Assembly: GCA_041750795.1 (NCBI GenBank)
Contig: JBGSYQ010000371.1
Span: forward strand, 1-64,000
DNA: 64,000 nt
Direction: 5' to 3'
DNA from: JTS-RE94 sp041750795
Lineage (GTDB): Bacteria > Planctomycetota > Planctomycetia > Pirellulales > PALSA-1355
The position numbers and the translations under genes were made by a program. Below the pieces are notes generated by a model. That model was not told the DNA's origin, searched no databases, and was given only the letters and a program-made list of their open reading frames with translations. Positions 8,541-17,434 of the stretch are shown piece by piece. Every line of letters starts with the position of its first letter. The first letter of the stretch is position 1.

Positions 8541-10940
8541 ATGCCCACCATGCCTCGTCATGTCCGTTGGCTGTGGGCCGCGGTGCTTGTGATCGCGGCC
8601 AACGTCGCATGGGCGCAACCGCAGGTCGACGACATTCTCTCCGGCCGTCCGCTCACCGGCCCGATCGATTCCGCTTTCGTTACGCCTGATTCGATCATCT
8701 CGGTGCGTGCCGGCTTCACACCGCCCGACGCCTCCGGTCGGTCGTCGTTGGCCGTGACGGTCACGATCCAGGCTGGCTGGCACATTTACTCGCTGACGCA
8801 GAAGCCGGTTCTCGCCGTGCCTACGACGATTACGGTGAGCGATTCGCCCGATTATCGCGTCACAGGTCCCTTCCAGCCGAACCTTCCGCCCGAAGTGGTG
8901 CGCAAGGATGGCGACGTGTTCGAACAGTTCGCCGGCGAAGTGACCTGGCAAGCGCCGGTCGAGTTGACCAAAGGGGTGGATCCGCGAAATCTGACGATCG
9001 CGGGGCGTGCGCGGATTCAAACGTGCAGTGAGACGAGTTGTTTGCAGCCGACCGTCTTCGAGTTCGCCGCCACCATGGTGGCAGGCGCGCCGAATGCCGC
9101 TGCCGGGGTCGAAGCATATTCCGACCCCAACGACCACGTGACCCTCAGCGGTCGCATCGAGCCGGCCAACGTTGCGCCCGGCGACACGGCGAGACTTATT
9201 GTCGAGGCAGCTCCGGCCGCGGGCTGGCACATTTATGAATTGGCCAACGTCGATCCGGCCGTGCCGGGCAACAAGCCCACGCTGATCGTGCTGACGAACA
9301 CTTCGGGGCTGCCGTTCTCTCGCACCACGTCCGACAGCAAAGCGATCGCTGGCAAGCCGTTGTTGCCGGGCGAACCGGCGCTCGACTATTACGAAGGGCG
9401 CGTGGCCTGGACCACGCTGGTCAAGGTCCCCGCCGATGCCAAGCCGGGGACATACGGCATCGAGGGCATGATCGGCTATCAGGTGTGCCAGGACGACGCC
9501 TGCGACCTGCCACGGGGCGCAGCCTTCGCCGGCAAGCTCAGCGTTGGCACAGCGGACAAGAGCACCGGCGGCGCGGCATTGCGCTTCGTCGATGGCAAAT
9601 ACGGCCAGGCGGCCAAGCTGGCGCAAACCATCAATACACGCCGCGCCGAAATCGAGCCCGACGGCGCGCCGCTGGCCGGGGATAACGATCTGTCGTCGCT
9701 GCCCGTGGTGTTATTGTTTGGCTTCATCGGCGGATTCCTGTTGAACTTCATGCCCTGCGTGCTGCCGGTCATCGGGCTGAAGATTCTTTCGTTCGCCGAG
9801 CAGTCCGGACGCCACCGCGCTCAAATCCTGGCGCTGAACGTGTGGTACTCGCTGGGCCTGATGAGCGTGTTCATGGTGCTGGCGGTGCTGGCCACCGGGG
9901 CGAGCCTGGGCCTGAGCGATGAGAACCTGGGCTGGGGGCAGCAGTTCACGTCGACCACGTTCAACGTCGTGATGGTGGCGCTGGTGTTTGCCATGGCGCT
10001 GAGCTTTCTAGGGGTGTGGGAGATTCCCATTCCGGGCTTTGCCGCTTCGAGCAAGGCCAACGACCTGGCCAGTCGCGAAGGTGCGGTGGGCGCGTTCTCC
10101 AAGGGTGCGATGGCCACGGTGCTTTCCACGCCGTGCAGCGGGCCGTTCCTGGGGCCGGTCTTCGGTTTCACGTTGCGGCAACCGCCCGAAGTGACGTTCC
10201 TGATCTTTGCCGCGTTGGGATTGGGCATGGCGTCGCCGTATCTGTTGATCGGTGCGTTTCCGCGGTTGATCCGCTTCTTGCCCAGGCCGGGCGCGTGGAT
10301 GGAAGCGTTCAAGCACATCATGGGCTTTGTGCTGTTGGGCACGATCGTGTTTTTGTTCACGTTCATGGACAAGGACTACATCGTGCCGACGTTCGCCATG
10401 ATGATCGGCATTTGGGCGGCGTGCTGGTGGATCGGACGAGTGTCGTTCGTCGAGCCGCTGCCCACGCGGCTGAAAGCCTGGGCGCAAGGTGCGGCCGTGG
10501 CGTTGGCGGTTGGTTGGGCGTCGTTTCAATGGTTGACGCCGCAAGAGTCGCTCATCCCCTGGCAAAGCTTCTCGCAGGCCGAAGTGCAGCGGCTGACGTC
10601 GGAAGGCCGCACCGTGATGGTCGATTTTACGGCCGATTGGTGCCTGACCTGCAAGTGGAACTTAAAGACCGCCATCGAAACCGACGACGTCAAGCATTTG
10701 CTCGAAAAGAACCAGGTCGTGCCGCTTTTGGCCGATTGGTCCGAGCCGTCGGAAGAGATCAAGTCGGCGCTCGAATCGATCAACCGCAACTCGATTCCGC
10801 AGTTGGTGATCTATCCGGCCGACCGGCCCAACCATCCGATCGTCTTGAGCGACACCATCACCAAGCAGCAGTTGCTCGACGCGATCGCGGCCGCCGGACC
10901 GTCGAAAGCCGCCGCCAAGGAACTGGCCTCCATGCCGTAG
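8541..10940 (+). CDS. DsbD-type thiol:disulfide interchange protein
   Basis: A 799-residue membrane protein that carries electrons from cytoplasmic thioredoxin across the membrane. A signal peptide (to about residue 25) is followed by two tandem DsbD-N/DsbC-like domains, each with a WHIY signature and a Cys pair (CSETSC near 161; CQDDAC near 315). Next comes the eight-helix DsbD core with FMPCVLP and TPCSGP, then a C-terminal thioredoxin domain with WCLTC near residue 700. The start may be ATG 8541 (AAGGA 10 bases upstream) or ATG 8550 (GAAGG 9 bases upstream). Probable partners are periplasmic thioredoxins such as the TlpA-like protein encoded at 13886-15013. Confidence 0.92.
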   Translation: MPTMPRHVRWLWAAVLVIAANVAWAQPQVDDILSGRPLTGPIDSAFVTPDSIISVRAGFTPPDASGRSSLAVTVTIQAGWHIYSLTQKPVLAVPTTITVSDSPDYRVTGPFQPNLPPEVVRKDGDVFEQFAGEVTWQAPVELTKGVDPRNLTIAGRARIQTCSETSCLQPTVFEFAATMVAGAPNAAAGVEAYSDPNDHVTLSGRIEPANVAPGDTARLIVEAAPAAGWHIYELANVDPAVPGNKPTLIVLTNTSGLPFSRTTSDSKAIAGKPLLPGEPALDYYEGRVAWTTLVKVPADAKPGTYGIEGMIGYQVCQDDACDLPRGAAFAGKLSVGTADKSTGGAALRFVDGKYGQAAKLAQTINTRRAEIEPDGAPLAGDNDLSSLPVVLLFGFIGGFLLNFMPCVLPVIGLKILSFAEQSGRHRAQILALNVWYSLGLMSVFMVLAVLATGASLGLSDENLGWGQQFTSTTFNVVMVALVFAMALSFLGVWEIPIPGFAASSKANDLASREGAVGAFSKGAMATVLSTPCSGPFLGPVFGFTLRQPPEVTFLIFAALGLGMASPYLLIGAFPRLIRFLPRPGAWMEAFKHIMGFVLLGTIVFLFTFMDKDYIVPTFAMMIGIWAACWWIGRVSFVEPLPTRLKAWAQGAAVALAVGWASFQWLTPQESLIPWQSFSQAEVQRLTSEGRTVMVDFTADWCLTCKWNLKTAIETDDVKHLLEKNQVVPLLADWSEPSEEIKSALESINRNSIPQLVIYPADRPNHPIVLSDTITKQQLLDAIAAAGPSKAAAKELASMP

Positions 10941-10973
10941 CATGGCGAGTGGTCGAGCTTCGCCGCGCGCGTG

Positions 10974-12035
10974 TTATTCCCAGGCAACGCCGCGCGGGCC
11001 GGCCACGGTGCGGCCGATGGTCCAGCTTTCGATGCCGCCATCGGCCAGTTGATGCCGGATCGCGTCGGCATAGTACGAGCTGACGATCATCGCCATGCCG
11101 ATGCCCATATTGAACACCTGGTCCATTTCGTCGGCATCGACTTCGCCCAACCGGGCCAACCAGGGGAACACCGGCGGCACGGTCCAACTGCCGCGATCGA
11201 TCACCGCGCGAATGCCCTCGGGAAGAATACGTTCCAGGTTTTCGTGCAATCCGCCGCCCGTGATGTGGGCGATGCCGTGGACGACGCGCTTGACCGTGTA
11301 ATAGTTCAACACGCGGCGCACGGGCCGCACGTACAGGCGGGTGGGCGTGAGCAGCGCTTGCCCGACCGTTTGGCCCAGCTCTTCCACGCGGTCGTCGGCG
11401 TTCAGGCCGGCCAGCTCGAATACGATCTTGCGCACCAGGCTATAGCCGTTGGAGTGCAAGCCGCTGGCGGCCAGCCCCAGGATCACGTCAGCGGGTGAAA
11501 TCGAGCGGCCATCGATCAGGCGTGCGCGATCGGCTACCCCCACGCAAAAGCCGGCCAGGTCGTAGTCGCCGCGGGCGTACAGGTCGGGCATGATCGCGGT
11601 CTCGCCCCCCAACAGCGCGCAGTCGGCCTCGGTGCAACCGCTGGAGATGCCTTCGACGATTTGCTCCAGCAGCTCCGGATCGTCGTGCGACATAGCCACG
11701 TAGTCGAGGAAGAACAGCGGCTCGGCGCCGGTACACAGAGCGTCGTTGACGCTCATAGCCACCAGGTCGATCCCCACGGTGTTGTGTACACCGGCCAGCG
11801 TGGCCACCTTGAGCTTCGTGCCCACCCCGTCGGTACAGGAAACCAGCACGGGGTCTTGATATTTGCGGGCGAACAGCGCGCTGGCGAAGTCGAGCTGGAA
11901 CAAGCCGGCGAAACCGCCGTCGTTGGGGATCACGCGCGGAGAGTGCGTGCGATGCAGCAACCGGGGCAGCCGGGCCATCGACTGCCGATACACGTCGAGG
12001 TCGACGCCCGAGTCCTTGTAAGTCGCTTTGGCCAT
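10974..12035 (-). CDS. purM: Phosphoribosylformylglycinamidine cyclo-ligase (AIR synthetase)
   Basis: Fifth step of purine synthesis: ATP-dependent closure of the imidazole ring of FGAM to give AIR. It has 353 residues, the usual length. Family signatures include YKDSGVDLD at the start, the loop SCTDGVGTKLK, and VGIDLVAMSVND with CTGAEPLFFLDY. The C-terminal ATP-grasp-like half is complete. It converges with the DsbD gene, whose stop lies 33 bases away, and follows the aldehyde dehydrogenase gene on the same strand. No other pur gene is near, so it appears to be a lone transcription unit. Confidence 0.97.
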   Translation of the reverse strand: MAKATYKDSGVDLDVYRQSMARLPRLLHRTHSPRVIPNDGGFAGLFQLDFASALFARKYQDPVLVSCTDGVGTKLKVATLAGVHNTVGIDLVAMSVNDALCTGAEPLFFLDYVAMSHDDPELLEQIVEGISSGCTEADCALLGGETAIMPDLYARGDYDLAGFCVGVADRARLIDGRSISPADVILGLAASGLHSNGYSLVRKIVFELAGLNADDRVEELGQTVGQALLTPTRLYVRPVRRVLNYYTVKRVVHGIAHITGGGLHENLERILPEGIRAVIDRGSWTVPPVFPWLARLGEVDADEMDQVFNMGIGMAMIVSSYYADAIRHQLADGGIESWTIGRTVAGPRGVAWE

Positions 12036-12164
12036 TACGTCTTGCGCGGTTGCCAGAAGGAGAGCATGGCATTCTACGGAGCGTGCCGAAGAGTTGTCAA
12101 ACCCGCGAGAGGCGCGTGTTGGGAGGCCGGGCCAGCCGGTGGATTGGCCAACGCCGAGCCGATG

Positions 12165-12208
12165 AAAAAAGCCGCGCCGGGCGATCGGAGAAGAACGCCC
12201 GGCGCGGC
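12165..12208 (-). terminator. Strong intrinsic terminator of the aldehyde dehydrogenase gene
   Basis: A perfect 13-bp inverted repeat (arms 12171-12183 and 12196-12208, 12-base loop) is followed on the minus strand by TTTTTT (12170-12165). It begins 40 bases after the stop codon of the aldehyde dehydrogenase gene and upstream of purM. This is the clearest Rho-independent terminator in the window. Confidence 0.9.
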
Positions 12209-12247
12209 TGGTTGCGCATGCGAGTAACGTCTACATGGTTCGATCGC

Positions 12248-13720
12248 TTAAGCCATGCTGACCGTAACCGTCTTTGTTTCCAAATAGGGCTTCAGGCCTT
12301 CCTCGCCCAGTTCGCGCCCCATGCCGGACATTTTGAATCCGCCGAATGGGGCGGCCGTGTCGAACACGTCGTAGCAATTGATCCACACGGTGCCGGCCCG
12401 AAGCTTCGTGGCCAACGTGGTGGCGCGGCCGATGTCGCGCGTCCAGACGGCGGCGGCCAGGCCGTAAAACGTCTTGTTGCCGCGATCGACCACTTCGTCG
12501 GTGTCCTTGAACTTGAACACCGAGAGCACCGGGCCGAAGATTTCGTCCTTGGCGATCGACATGTCGTCCTTGGCGTCGGTGAACAGCGTCGGCTCGATGA
12601 AGTAGCCGCGGTCGCCGTGCCGCTTGCCGCCGGTGACGCATTGGGCGCCTTCCTTCTTGCCCAGGTCGATGTAGTGCATGATCTTGTCGAACTGCGCCTT
12701 GTCGACCTGCGCGCCTTGCTCGGTCGACGGATCGAGCGGATCGCCGACCTTGCGCTTCTTGTTCATCGCCACCAGCTTGTCGACGAACTTGTCGTGCACC
12801 TTTTCCTCGACAAACAGCCGGCTGCCGGCGCAGCAACACTGTCCCTGGTTCAAATACAATCCGGCGTGCGCGCCCACGGCGGCGGCGTCGAGATCGGCGT
12901 CGGCAAACACGATGTTGGGACTCTTGCCTCCCAACTCGAACGTCAGCCGCTTGAGCGTCTGGCTGGCATCCTTCATGATGATTTGCGCGGTTTTGTACTC
13001 GCCGGTGAAGGCCACCTTGTCGACGCCCGGATGCTTGACGATCGCGGCGCCGGCGGTGGGTCCGAAGCCGGGCACCACGTTGATCACGCCGTCGGGAATG
13101 CCGGCCTTCTGAGCCAGTCGTGCCATGCGCAGACAGCTTAGCGGTGTTTGCTCGGCGGGCTTCATCACGATGGTGCAGCCCGCGGCCAGCGCCGGTCCCC
13201 ATTTCCAGGCCGTCATCAGCATGGGGAAGTTCCAAGGAATGATCTGGCCGACCACGCCCACCGGCTCGCGGCGCGTGTAACAGAAATACGGTCCGCGAAT
13301 GGGGATAGTCTGGCCGTGAATCTTGTCGGCCCAGCCGGCATAGTAGCGCAGGCAGTCGATCGTCAGCGGCAGGTCGGCGGCCTTGGCTTCGCGAATGGGC
13401 TTTCCATTGTCGAATGATTCGAGTGCGGCCAATTCCTCCGCCTCGTCTTCGATCAGGTCGGCCAGCTTGGCGATCAATCGGCCGCGATCGCGGGCGTCCA
13501 TCTTCGACCAAGGACCGTTTTCGAACGCGTTGCGTGCTGCCTCGACTGCCAGGTCGATATCGGCGGCATCGCCCTCGGCCACTTGGGTGATGAGCTCTTC
13601 GGTAGCCGGATTGATGGTTTCGAACGTCTTGCCGCTGGCCGCCGGCACCCATTGGCCGCCGATGAAACATTGAGTCTGGCGGATTTGCGGCCCGTGCGTT
13701 GTCTTCGTGATTGTGGCCAT
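12248..13720 (-). CDS. NAD(P)-dependent aldehyde dehydrogenase
   Basis: A 490-residue enzyme of the ALDH superfamily, closest in style to the broad-specificity class 1/2 enzymes. It oxidises aldehydes to carboxylic acids. The catalytic Glu is in FELGGKSP near residue 262 and the catalytic Cys in QGQCCCAGSR near residue 293; the cofactor-binding stretch IIPWNFPM is present. The ATG at 13720 is preceded by GGAGG at ideal spacing, so the longer open frame is rejected. Substrate cannot be told from sequence or neighbours. Transcription ends at the hairpin at 12165-12208. Confidence 0.94.
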   Translation of the reverse strand: MATITKTTHGPQIRQTQCFIGGQWVPAASGKTFETINPATEELITQVAEGDAADIDLAVEAARNAFENGPWSKMDARDRGRLIAKLADLIEDEAEELAALESFDNGKPIREAKAADLPLTIDCLRYYAGWADKIHGQTIPIRGPYFCYTRREPVGVVGQIIPWNFPMLMTAWKWGPALAAGCTIVMKPAEQTPLSCLRMARLAQKAGIPDGVINVVPGFGPTAGAAIVKHPGVDKVAFTGEYKTAQIIMKDASQTLKRLTFELGGKSPNIVFADADLDAAAVGAHAGLYLNQGQCCCAGSRLFVEEKVHDKFVDKLVAMNKKRKVGDPLDPSTEQGAQVDKAQFDKIMHYIDLGKKEGAQCVTGGKRHGDRGYFIEPTLFTDAKDDMSIAKDEIFGPVLSVFKFKDTDEVVDRGNKTFYGLAAAVWTRDIGRATTLATKLRAGTVWINCYDVFDTAAPFGGFKMSGMGRELGEEGLKPYLETKTVTVSMA

Positions 13721-13885
13721 GGAGACCTCCCTATCGAGAGTGGTAAGTGCGTGCGTTCGCCAATTGCAGTGGAATGAGAGCCGGTGCGGGCAACCTACTT
13801 GCGCCACGACGGCCAATGTCATTTTAGCGCTTCGCCCGTCGGGCCTACAAGCCGTGGCGCTGTGCGTCGCTATTGCGCAGGAGGC

Positions 13886-15013
13886 TTATTCGTCGTCGCC
13901 ATCGGATGTCGCGGCGGTTTTCTCGGACGAAGAGTCTGTATCATTCTTCAGGTCGACCGGGCCGAGTTGCTGCTCCAACAGGCGGCCGAGTTCGGCGCCG
14001 CGGGCTAGCGTGCTGAGTACCTTGCCGTCCTTGTCGACCAGGATCACGGTGGGGATGCCCATAATGCCGTAGTAGGTGGCGAGCTGGTTGTCGCTCCAGC
14101 CGCCATCGTACAAGTTGGCCCACGGTTTGGGATCTTTCTCGAGAAACGCTTCGAGCGCTTCGCGGTCGTTGTCGAGACTGACGGCAACCACGTCGAATCC
14201 CTTGTCGTGATACAGTTCGTAGTTGGCCTTTACATTGGGCAACTCGCGCAGGCACGGCCCACACCACGTGGCCCAAAAGTCCACCAGCACTACCTTGCCG
14301 CGATAGCTGCCCCAATCGAAGGTGCTGCCGTCCAGCAGCGTGCCGCTGATTTCCAGCGGTTGGCCGACTAGCGTCAAACGGCGCGCGGCACCCTGCATAG
14401 TCTTGCCGGCGTGCGAGACTTTCGAGTCGTCGCTCTTGGCGAGCACCTCGCCGAACTCCGCGTAGAGTTGCGCGGCGCGTTCTGGCTGAGCGTATTCGTA
14501 GGTTCTCGGCAGCAAGCTCGCGGCGCTGACCAGGTATGGTCCGGGCTGTTCGGTCGACGCGAGCGCCGCGCGAACGTCCAGCAGAAGCTGCGCTTGCTCG
14601 TCTTCGGTGCGGTCACCTCGTTGCATCACTCGCAGCGCCAACAGATGCTCCATGGCATCGCGGTAGCCGTCGAGGGACTTGTCGTCGTCCGTCGCGATCG
14701 TTTGGATCTGCTCCAACGCCGCGCGGGTTGCGGGCAGTGCCGCACGCTGATGTTCGATCGCTTCGGAGCGCTTCTCGGGACGATACGCGCGAAGTTCCTT
14801 GATGAACTCCAATAGCTGCGGCACAGTTGCATTTTCCGGCGGCGAATAACGATCGGCCGCCGCCTTGGCTTGTTCGTCGTTCGCAGGGGCTGCTTCCGAC
14901 AAATTGGAGTCGCTCGCCGCGGGCGGTTCGTCCGCAATTGTTACGCGGCAGCAGGTCATCGCAAGGAGGCTCACCGCAAACAACCGCCAGACGACGTTGA
15001 AGCTGTACACCAT
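13886..15013 (-). CDS. TlpA/ResA-like exported thioredoxin-fold protein
   Basis: A 375-residue protein with an N-terminal hydrophobic export signal (residues 8-27, containing CC, so a lipoprotein cannot be excluded). A helical, low-complexity region runs to about residue 215 and a C-terminal TlpA-type thioredoxin domain follows, with WCGPC near residue 255 and the cis-Pro in MGIPTVILVD. It would act as a periplasmic disulfide reductase. The DsbD protein encoded at 8541-10940 is a plausible electron donor, though this link is inferred only from chemistry and proximity. The final 20 residues are acidic and Ser-rich. Confidence 0.88.
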   Translation of the reverse strand: MVYSFNVVWRLFAVSLLAMTCCRVTIADEPPAASDSNLSEAAPANDEQAKAAADRYSPPENATVPQLLEFIKELRAYRPEKRSEAIEHQRAALPATRAALEQIQTIATDDDKSLDGYRDAMEHLLALRVMQRGDRTEDEQAQLLLDVRAALASTEQPGPYLVSAASLLPRTYEYAQPERAAQLYAEFGEVLAKSDDSKVSHAGKTMQGAARRLTLVGQPLEISGTLLDGSTFDWGSYRGKVVLVDFWATWCGPCLRELPNVKANYELYHDKGFDVVAVSLDNDREALEAFLEKDPKPWANLYDGGWSDNQLATYYGIMGIPTVILVDKDGKVLSTLARGAELGRLLEQQLGPVDLKNDTDSSSEKTAATSDGDDE

Positions 15014-15393
15014 GGTCTAGTTCCCTATGCTAGTGGGAAGGATCATCCGGGGCCTCGACGTTTTATTGTACGGCCAACAGCCTATTGAAAAATGCCGTCG
15101 TGGCATTTTTCAACCTCGCCAAGTGCGAATCAAAGCTTCACACGGCTCGCAGAATAACGACTTACGTCGCTATTCTGTCATCGCATCCATGCGATGTCGC
15201 AGCCTGTCGAATTCTTCAACAGGCCGCTAACGGTTGCAGGAATGCGATCCTCTTGGCATGTCAGTGGAAGGCGGCCTACTACCCTTTTTGCCCGGCCCTG
15301 ATGTTCGCCTGGCAATCTGATAGACTGGCGATTGACCGCGAGCGACCGAGCTTGCGCAGTGTCCGCCAATTGTGACCGTCCGGAGAATCAGGC
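15014..15393. other. Intergenic region with MITE-like element
   Basis: This 380-base divergent spacer between the TlpA-like gene and the NagB-like gene holds the four-hairpin element at 15080-15224. No credible open frame or tRNA is seen. The last 170 bases contain only the probable GTG start region of the NagB-like gene. Confidence 0.7.
15080..15224. repeat. MITE/REP-like element of four consecutive hairpins
   Basis: A 145-base element bounded by near-perfect terminal inverted repeats GCCTATTGAA (15080-15089) and TTCAACAGGC (15215-15224), 9 of 10 pairing. Inside lie four hairpins. The first has 12 perfect bp (15085-15096 with 15102-15113). The second has 12 bp with one mismatch (15150-15161 with 15166-15177). 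The third has 8 perfect bp (15179-15186 with 15189-15196). The fourth has 10 bp with one mismatch (15202-15211 with 15215-15224). The fourth hairpin recurs at 28310-28332. It encodes no transposase. Confidence 0.75.
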
Positions 15394-16320
15394 GTGCGAC
15401 CCTTGAGCAAAGTGGCCCCCGGCTGGTGGGACTATACGACCTTGGACCGCGAGATCCTGGACGACGCGGCGCGGCTTTCGGCTGACGATCTGCTGGGCTT
15501 GTCGCGGCCTGGATTCACAGTGAAGTTCTACGATACGCGCGAGGACTTCTACCTGGCCGAGGCGTTGGAGTACATCACCGCCTGGCAACAGGCCAGCGAG
15601 GATCGGCCGGCCGGCATCTGCGGGCCGATCGGTCCGACGGAACAGTTGCCGCTGGTGGCGCGGTTGGTCAATGAGCTGAATCTCAATCTGCGACATTGTC
15701 ATTTCTGGGGCATGGACGAATGGGCCGTGGATGGCCGGCCGGTGTCCGAGGACTTTCCGTTGAGCTTTGCACGGGCCGATCGCGAGCTGTGCTTCAACCG
15801 CATTCGGCACGAATTGCGGATGCCGGAGAGCCAACTGCACTTTCCGCTGCTGCCACTGGAAGATTATTGCCGCAGCTTCGACCAGGCGCGGTGCGTGGTG
15901 ATGCAGGGAGGGCAGGGGGAAGTGAAGCATTGGGCGTTCAACGATCCGCCGCGGCGCGAAGGCGCCTATCAGGACCAGCCTCCGACGCCGGCCGAGTATC
16001 GCAAGCTGGGCACGCGGCTGGTGGAATTGCACCCCATGACGCTGATTCAGAACGCTCGGACGTCCGGCGGCGGCGTGGTCACCGGCGTGCCGACCCAAGC
16101 CTTCAGCGTCGGGCCGGTCGAAACCTGGAAGGCCGAAACGGTCTCGATCTGGCACGCGGGCAATCACGACAATCCGTTCGGCCAGCGGCTCACCACGCTG
16201 ATGATCGCCAAGCGGCTGCCCGACAGTGCCGTGCCGATGTCGCTGCTGGCGGATCACCCGAACGTGCAGTTCAATTTTCTGCGTAGCGGCATCGGCGTGT
16301 GCGACGCGGAGATGCACTGA
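15394..16320 (+). CDS. NagB-like glucosamine-6-phosphate isomerase/deaminase family protein
   Basis: A 308-residue protein of the NagB/6-phosphogluconolactonase superfamily. GPIGPTEQLPLV matches the phosphate loop and MDEW (107-110) retains the NagB Asp72 equivalent. In the active-site loop, GGQGEVKH (172-179) keeps the His143 equivalent but replaces Asp141 by Val, and Glu148 becomes Asp184, so the classical deaminase proton relay is altered. The start is a GTG with CGGAG upstream. The next gene, 66 bases on, encodes a PIG-L-type de-N-acetylase, and the pair suggests amino-sugar turnover. The exact substrate is unknown. Confidence 0.8.
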   Translation: MRPLSKVAPGWWDYTTLDREILDDAARLSADDLLGLSRPGFTVKFYDTREDFYLAEALEYITAWQQASEDRPAGICGPIGPTEQLPLVARLVNELNLNLRHCHFWGMDEWAVDGRPVSEDFPLSFARADRELCFNRIRHELRMPESQLHFPLLPLEDYCRSFDQARCVVMQGGQGEVKHWAFNDPPRREGAYQDQPPTPAEYRKLGTRLVELHPMTLIQNARTSGGGVVTGVPTQAFSVGPVETWKAETVSIWHAGNHDNPFGQRLTTLMIAKRLPDSAVPMSLLADHPNVQFNFLRSGIGVCDAEMH

Positions 16321-16386
16321 CTATTGGCGCACACGGCGTCACCGCGCGAAAACCGATTGGATTAGCCTGGAGTACGTTGCTCAATA

Positions 16387-17163
16387 ATGGATACCAAAAA
16401 ACGCGCCTTTGCCGTGGCGGCGCATCCGGACGATATCGAGTTCGTGATGGCCGGCACGCTGATGCACCTGGCCGACGCGGGCTATGAAATCCACTACATG
16501 AACATCGCCAACGGCTGTTGCGGCTCGACGCAGCATAACGCCTCGGACACGGCGCGCATTCGCCAGCAGGAGGCGATCAACGCGGCGGAGAGCATCGGGG
16601 CCGAGTTTCATCCCAGCCTGGTGAACGACCTGGAGATTTTTTACAACCACGAGACGCTGGTACGGCTAGCGGCCGTGATGCGCGAGGTGGCGCCTGAGAT
16701 TCTGTTGGTGCATGCTTCCAGCGACTACATGGAAGACCATATGAACGCCTGCCGGCTGGCGATCACGGCGGCATTCGCACGCGGAATGCCCAACTATCCG
16801 ACGCTGCCGCCGCGCCCGCCGGTCGAGCAGCCCGTGACGATCTATCACGCCCAGCCGCACGGCAATCGCGATCCGCTGGGGCATCCCGTCGTGCCGGCGC
16901 TATACGTCGACGTCAGCGGCGTGATCGAGCGCAAGGCGGCAATGCTCGCCTGCCATAAAAGTCAGAAAGAATGGCTCGATACCAGCCAGGGATTGGATTC
17001 CTACGTGGAGACCATGAAGGAGCTGATGCGCGAAGTGGGGCGCATGAGCGGGCGATTCGAGTATGCGGAAGGATGGCGGCGGCACACGCACCTGGGGCTG
17101 TGCGCGGCGGGGGCCGATCCGCTGCGAGCGGCCCTCAAAGACCGCATATTCGCCGCGACCTGA
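16387..17163 (+). CDS. PIG-L/LmbE family zinc de-N-acetylase
   Basis: A 258-residue cytosolic hydrolase of the PIG-L family, whose members remove acetyl groups from N-acetylglucosamine-type substrates. The metal-binding AHPDD motif sits at residues 12-16, and the second zinc-ligand region DYMEDH at 113-118. No signal peptide is seen. It is 66 bases downstream of the NagB-like gene, matching the chemistry of amino-sugar breakdown (deacetylation, then isomerisation/deamination). The same two-gene order is an inference point, not proof of a pathway. Family assignment is firm, substrate unknown. Confidence 0.88.
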   Translation: MDTKKRAFAVAAHPDDIEFVMAGTLMHLADAGYEIHYMNIANGCCGSTQHNASDTARIRQQEAINAAESIGAEFHPSLVNDLEIFYNHETLVRLAAVMREVAPEILLVHASSDYMEDHMNACRLAITAAFARGMPNYPTLPPRPPVEQPVTIYHAQPHGNRDPLGHPVVPALYVDVSGVIERKAAMLACHKSQKEWLDTSQGLDSYVETMKELMREVGRMSGRFEYAEGWRRHTHLGLCAAGADPLRAALKDRIFAAT

Positions 17164-17203
17164 CACCGAGCCGGGCCGAACCGGCAGCGCCAGCACGCGC
17201 AAC

Positions 17204-17231
17204 TTGACACTGGTTTGGGTACAGTTAAGAT
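17204..17231 (+). promoter_or_regulatory. Sigma-70-type promoter upstream of the STAS gene
   Basis: TTGACA (17204-17209) and TAAGAT (17226-17231) are separated by 16 bases, about 200 bases before the STAS ATG. The -35 is perfect and the -10 matches at 4 of 6 positions. The hairpin at 17247-17279 would lie in the first 50 transcribed bases. Confidence 0.6.
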
Positions 17232-17246
17232 AACAAGCTTGCATAG

Positions 17247-17279
17247 CAGGCTCGCCCGAAATCGTATCGTGCGAGCCTG
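17247..17279 (+). repeat. 9-bp perfect inverted repeat in the STAS leader
   Basis: CAGGCTCGC (17247-17255) pairs perfectly with GCGAGCCTG (17271-17279) across a 15-base loop. It lies just after the predicted transcription start, so it may be a leader hairpin or an operator. As a terminator of the PIG-L gene it lacks a T-run. Confidence 0.5.
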
Positions 17280-17434
17280 TTAGGCGCAAGCGGCGTGGGT
17301 GCCGCAGTGCACGCGCGCAGATCGAACGTTCGACTGGCGCGCCGGGCAGGCGCCGCGCATCACCGATCGCCCCGGACGCGTTTCCACGAGACGCGCAAGA
17401 CCTTTAGCTGCGACCTCGCACAGGAGCACGTTTG

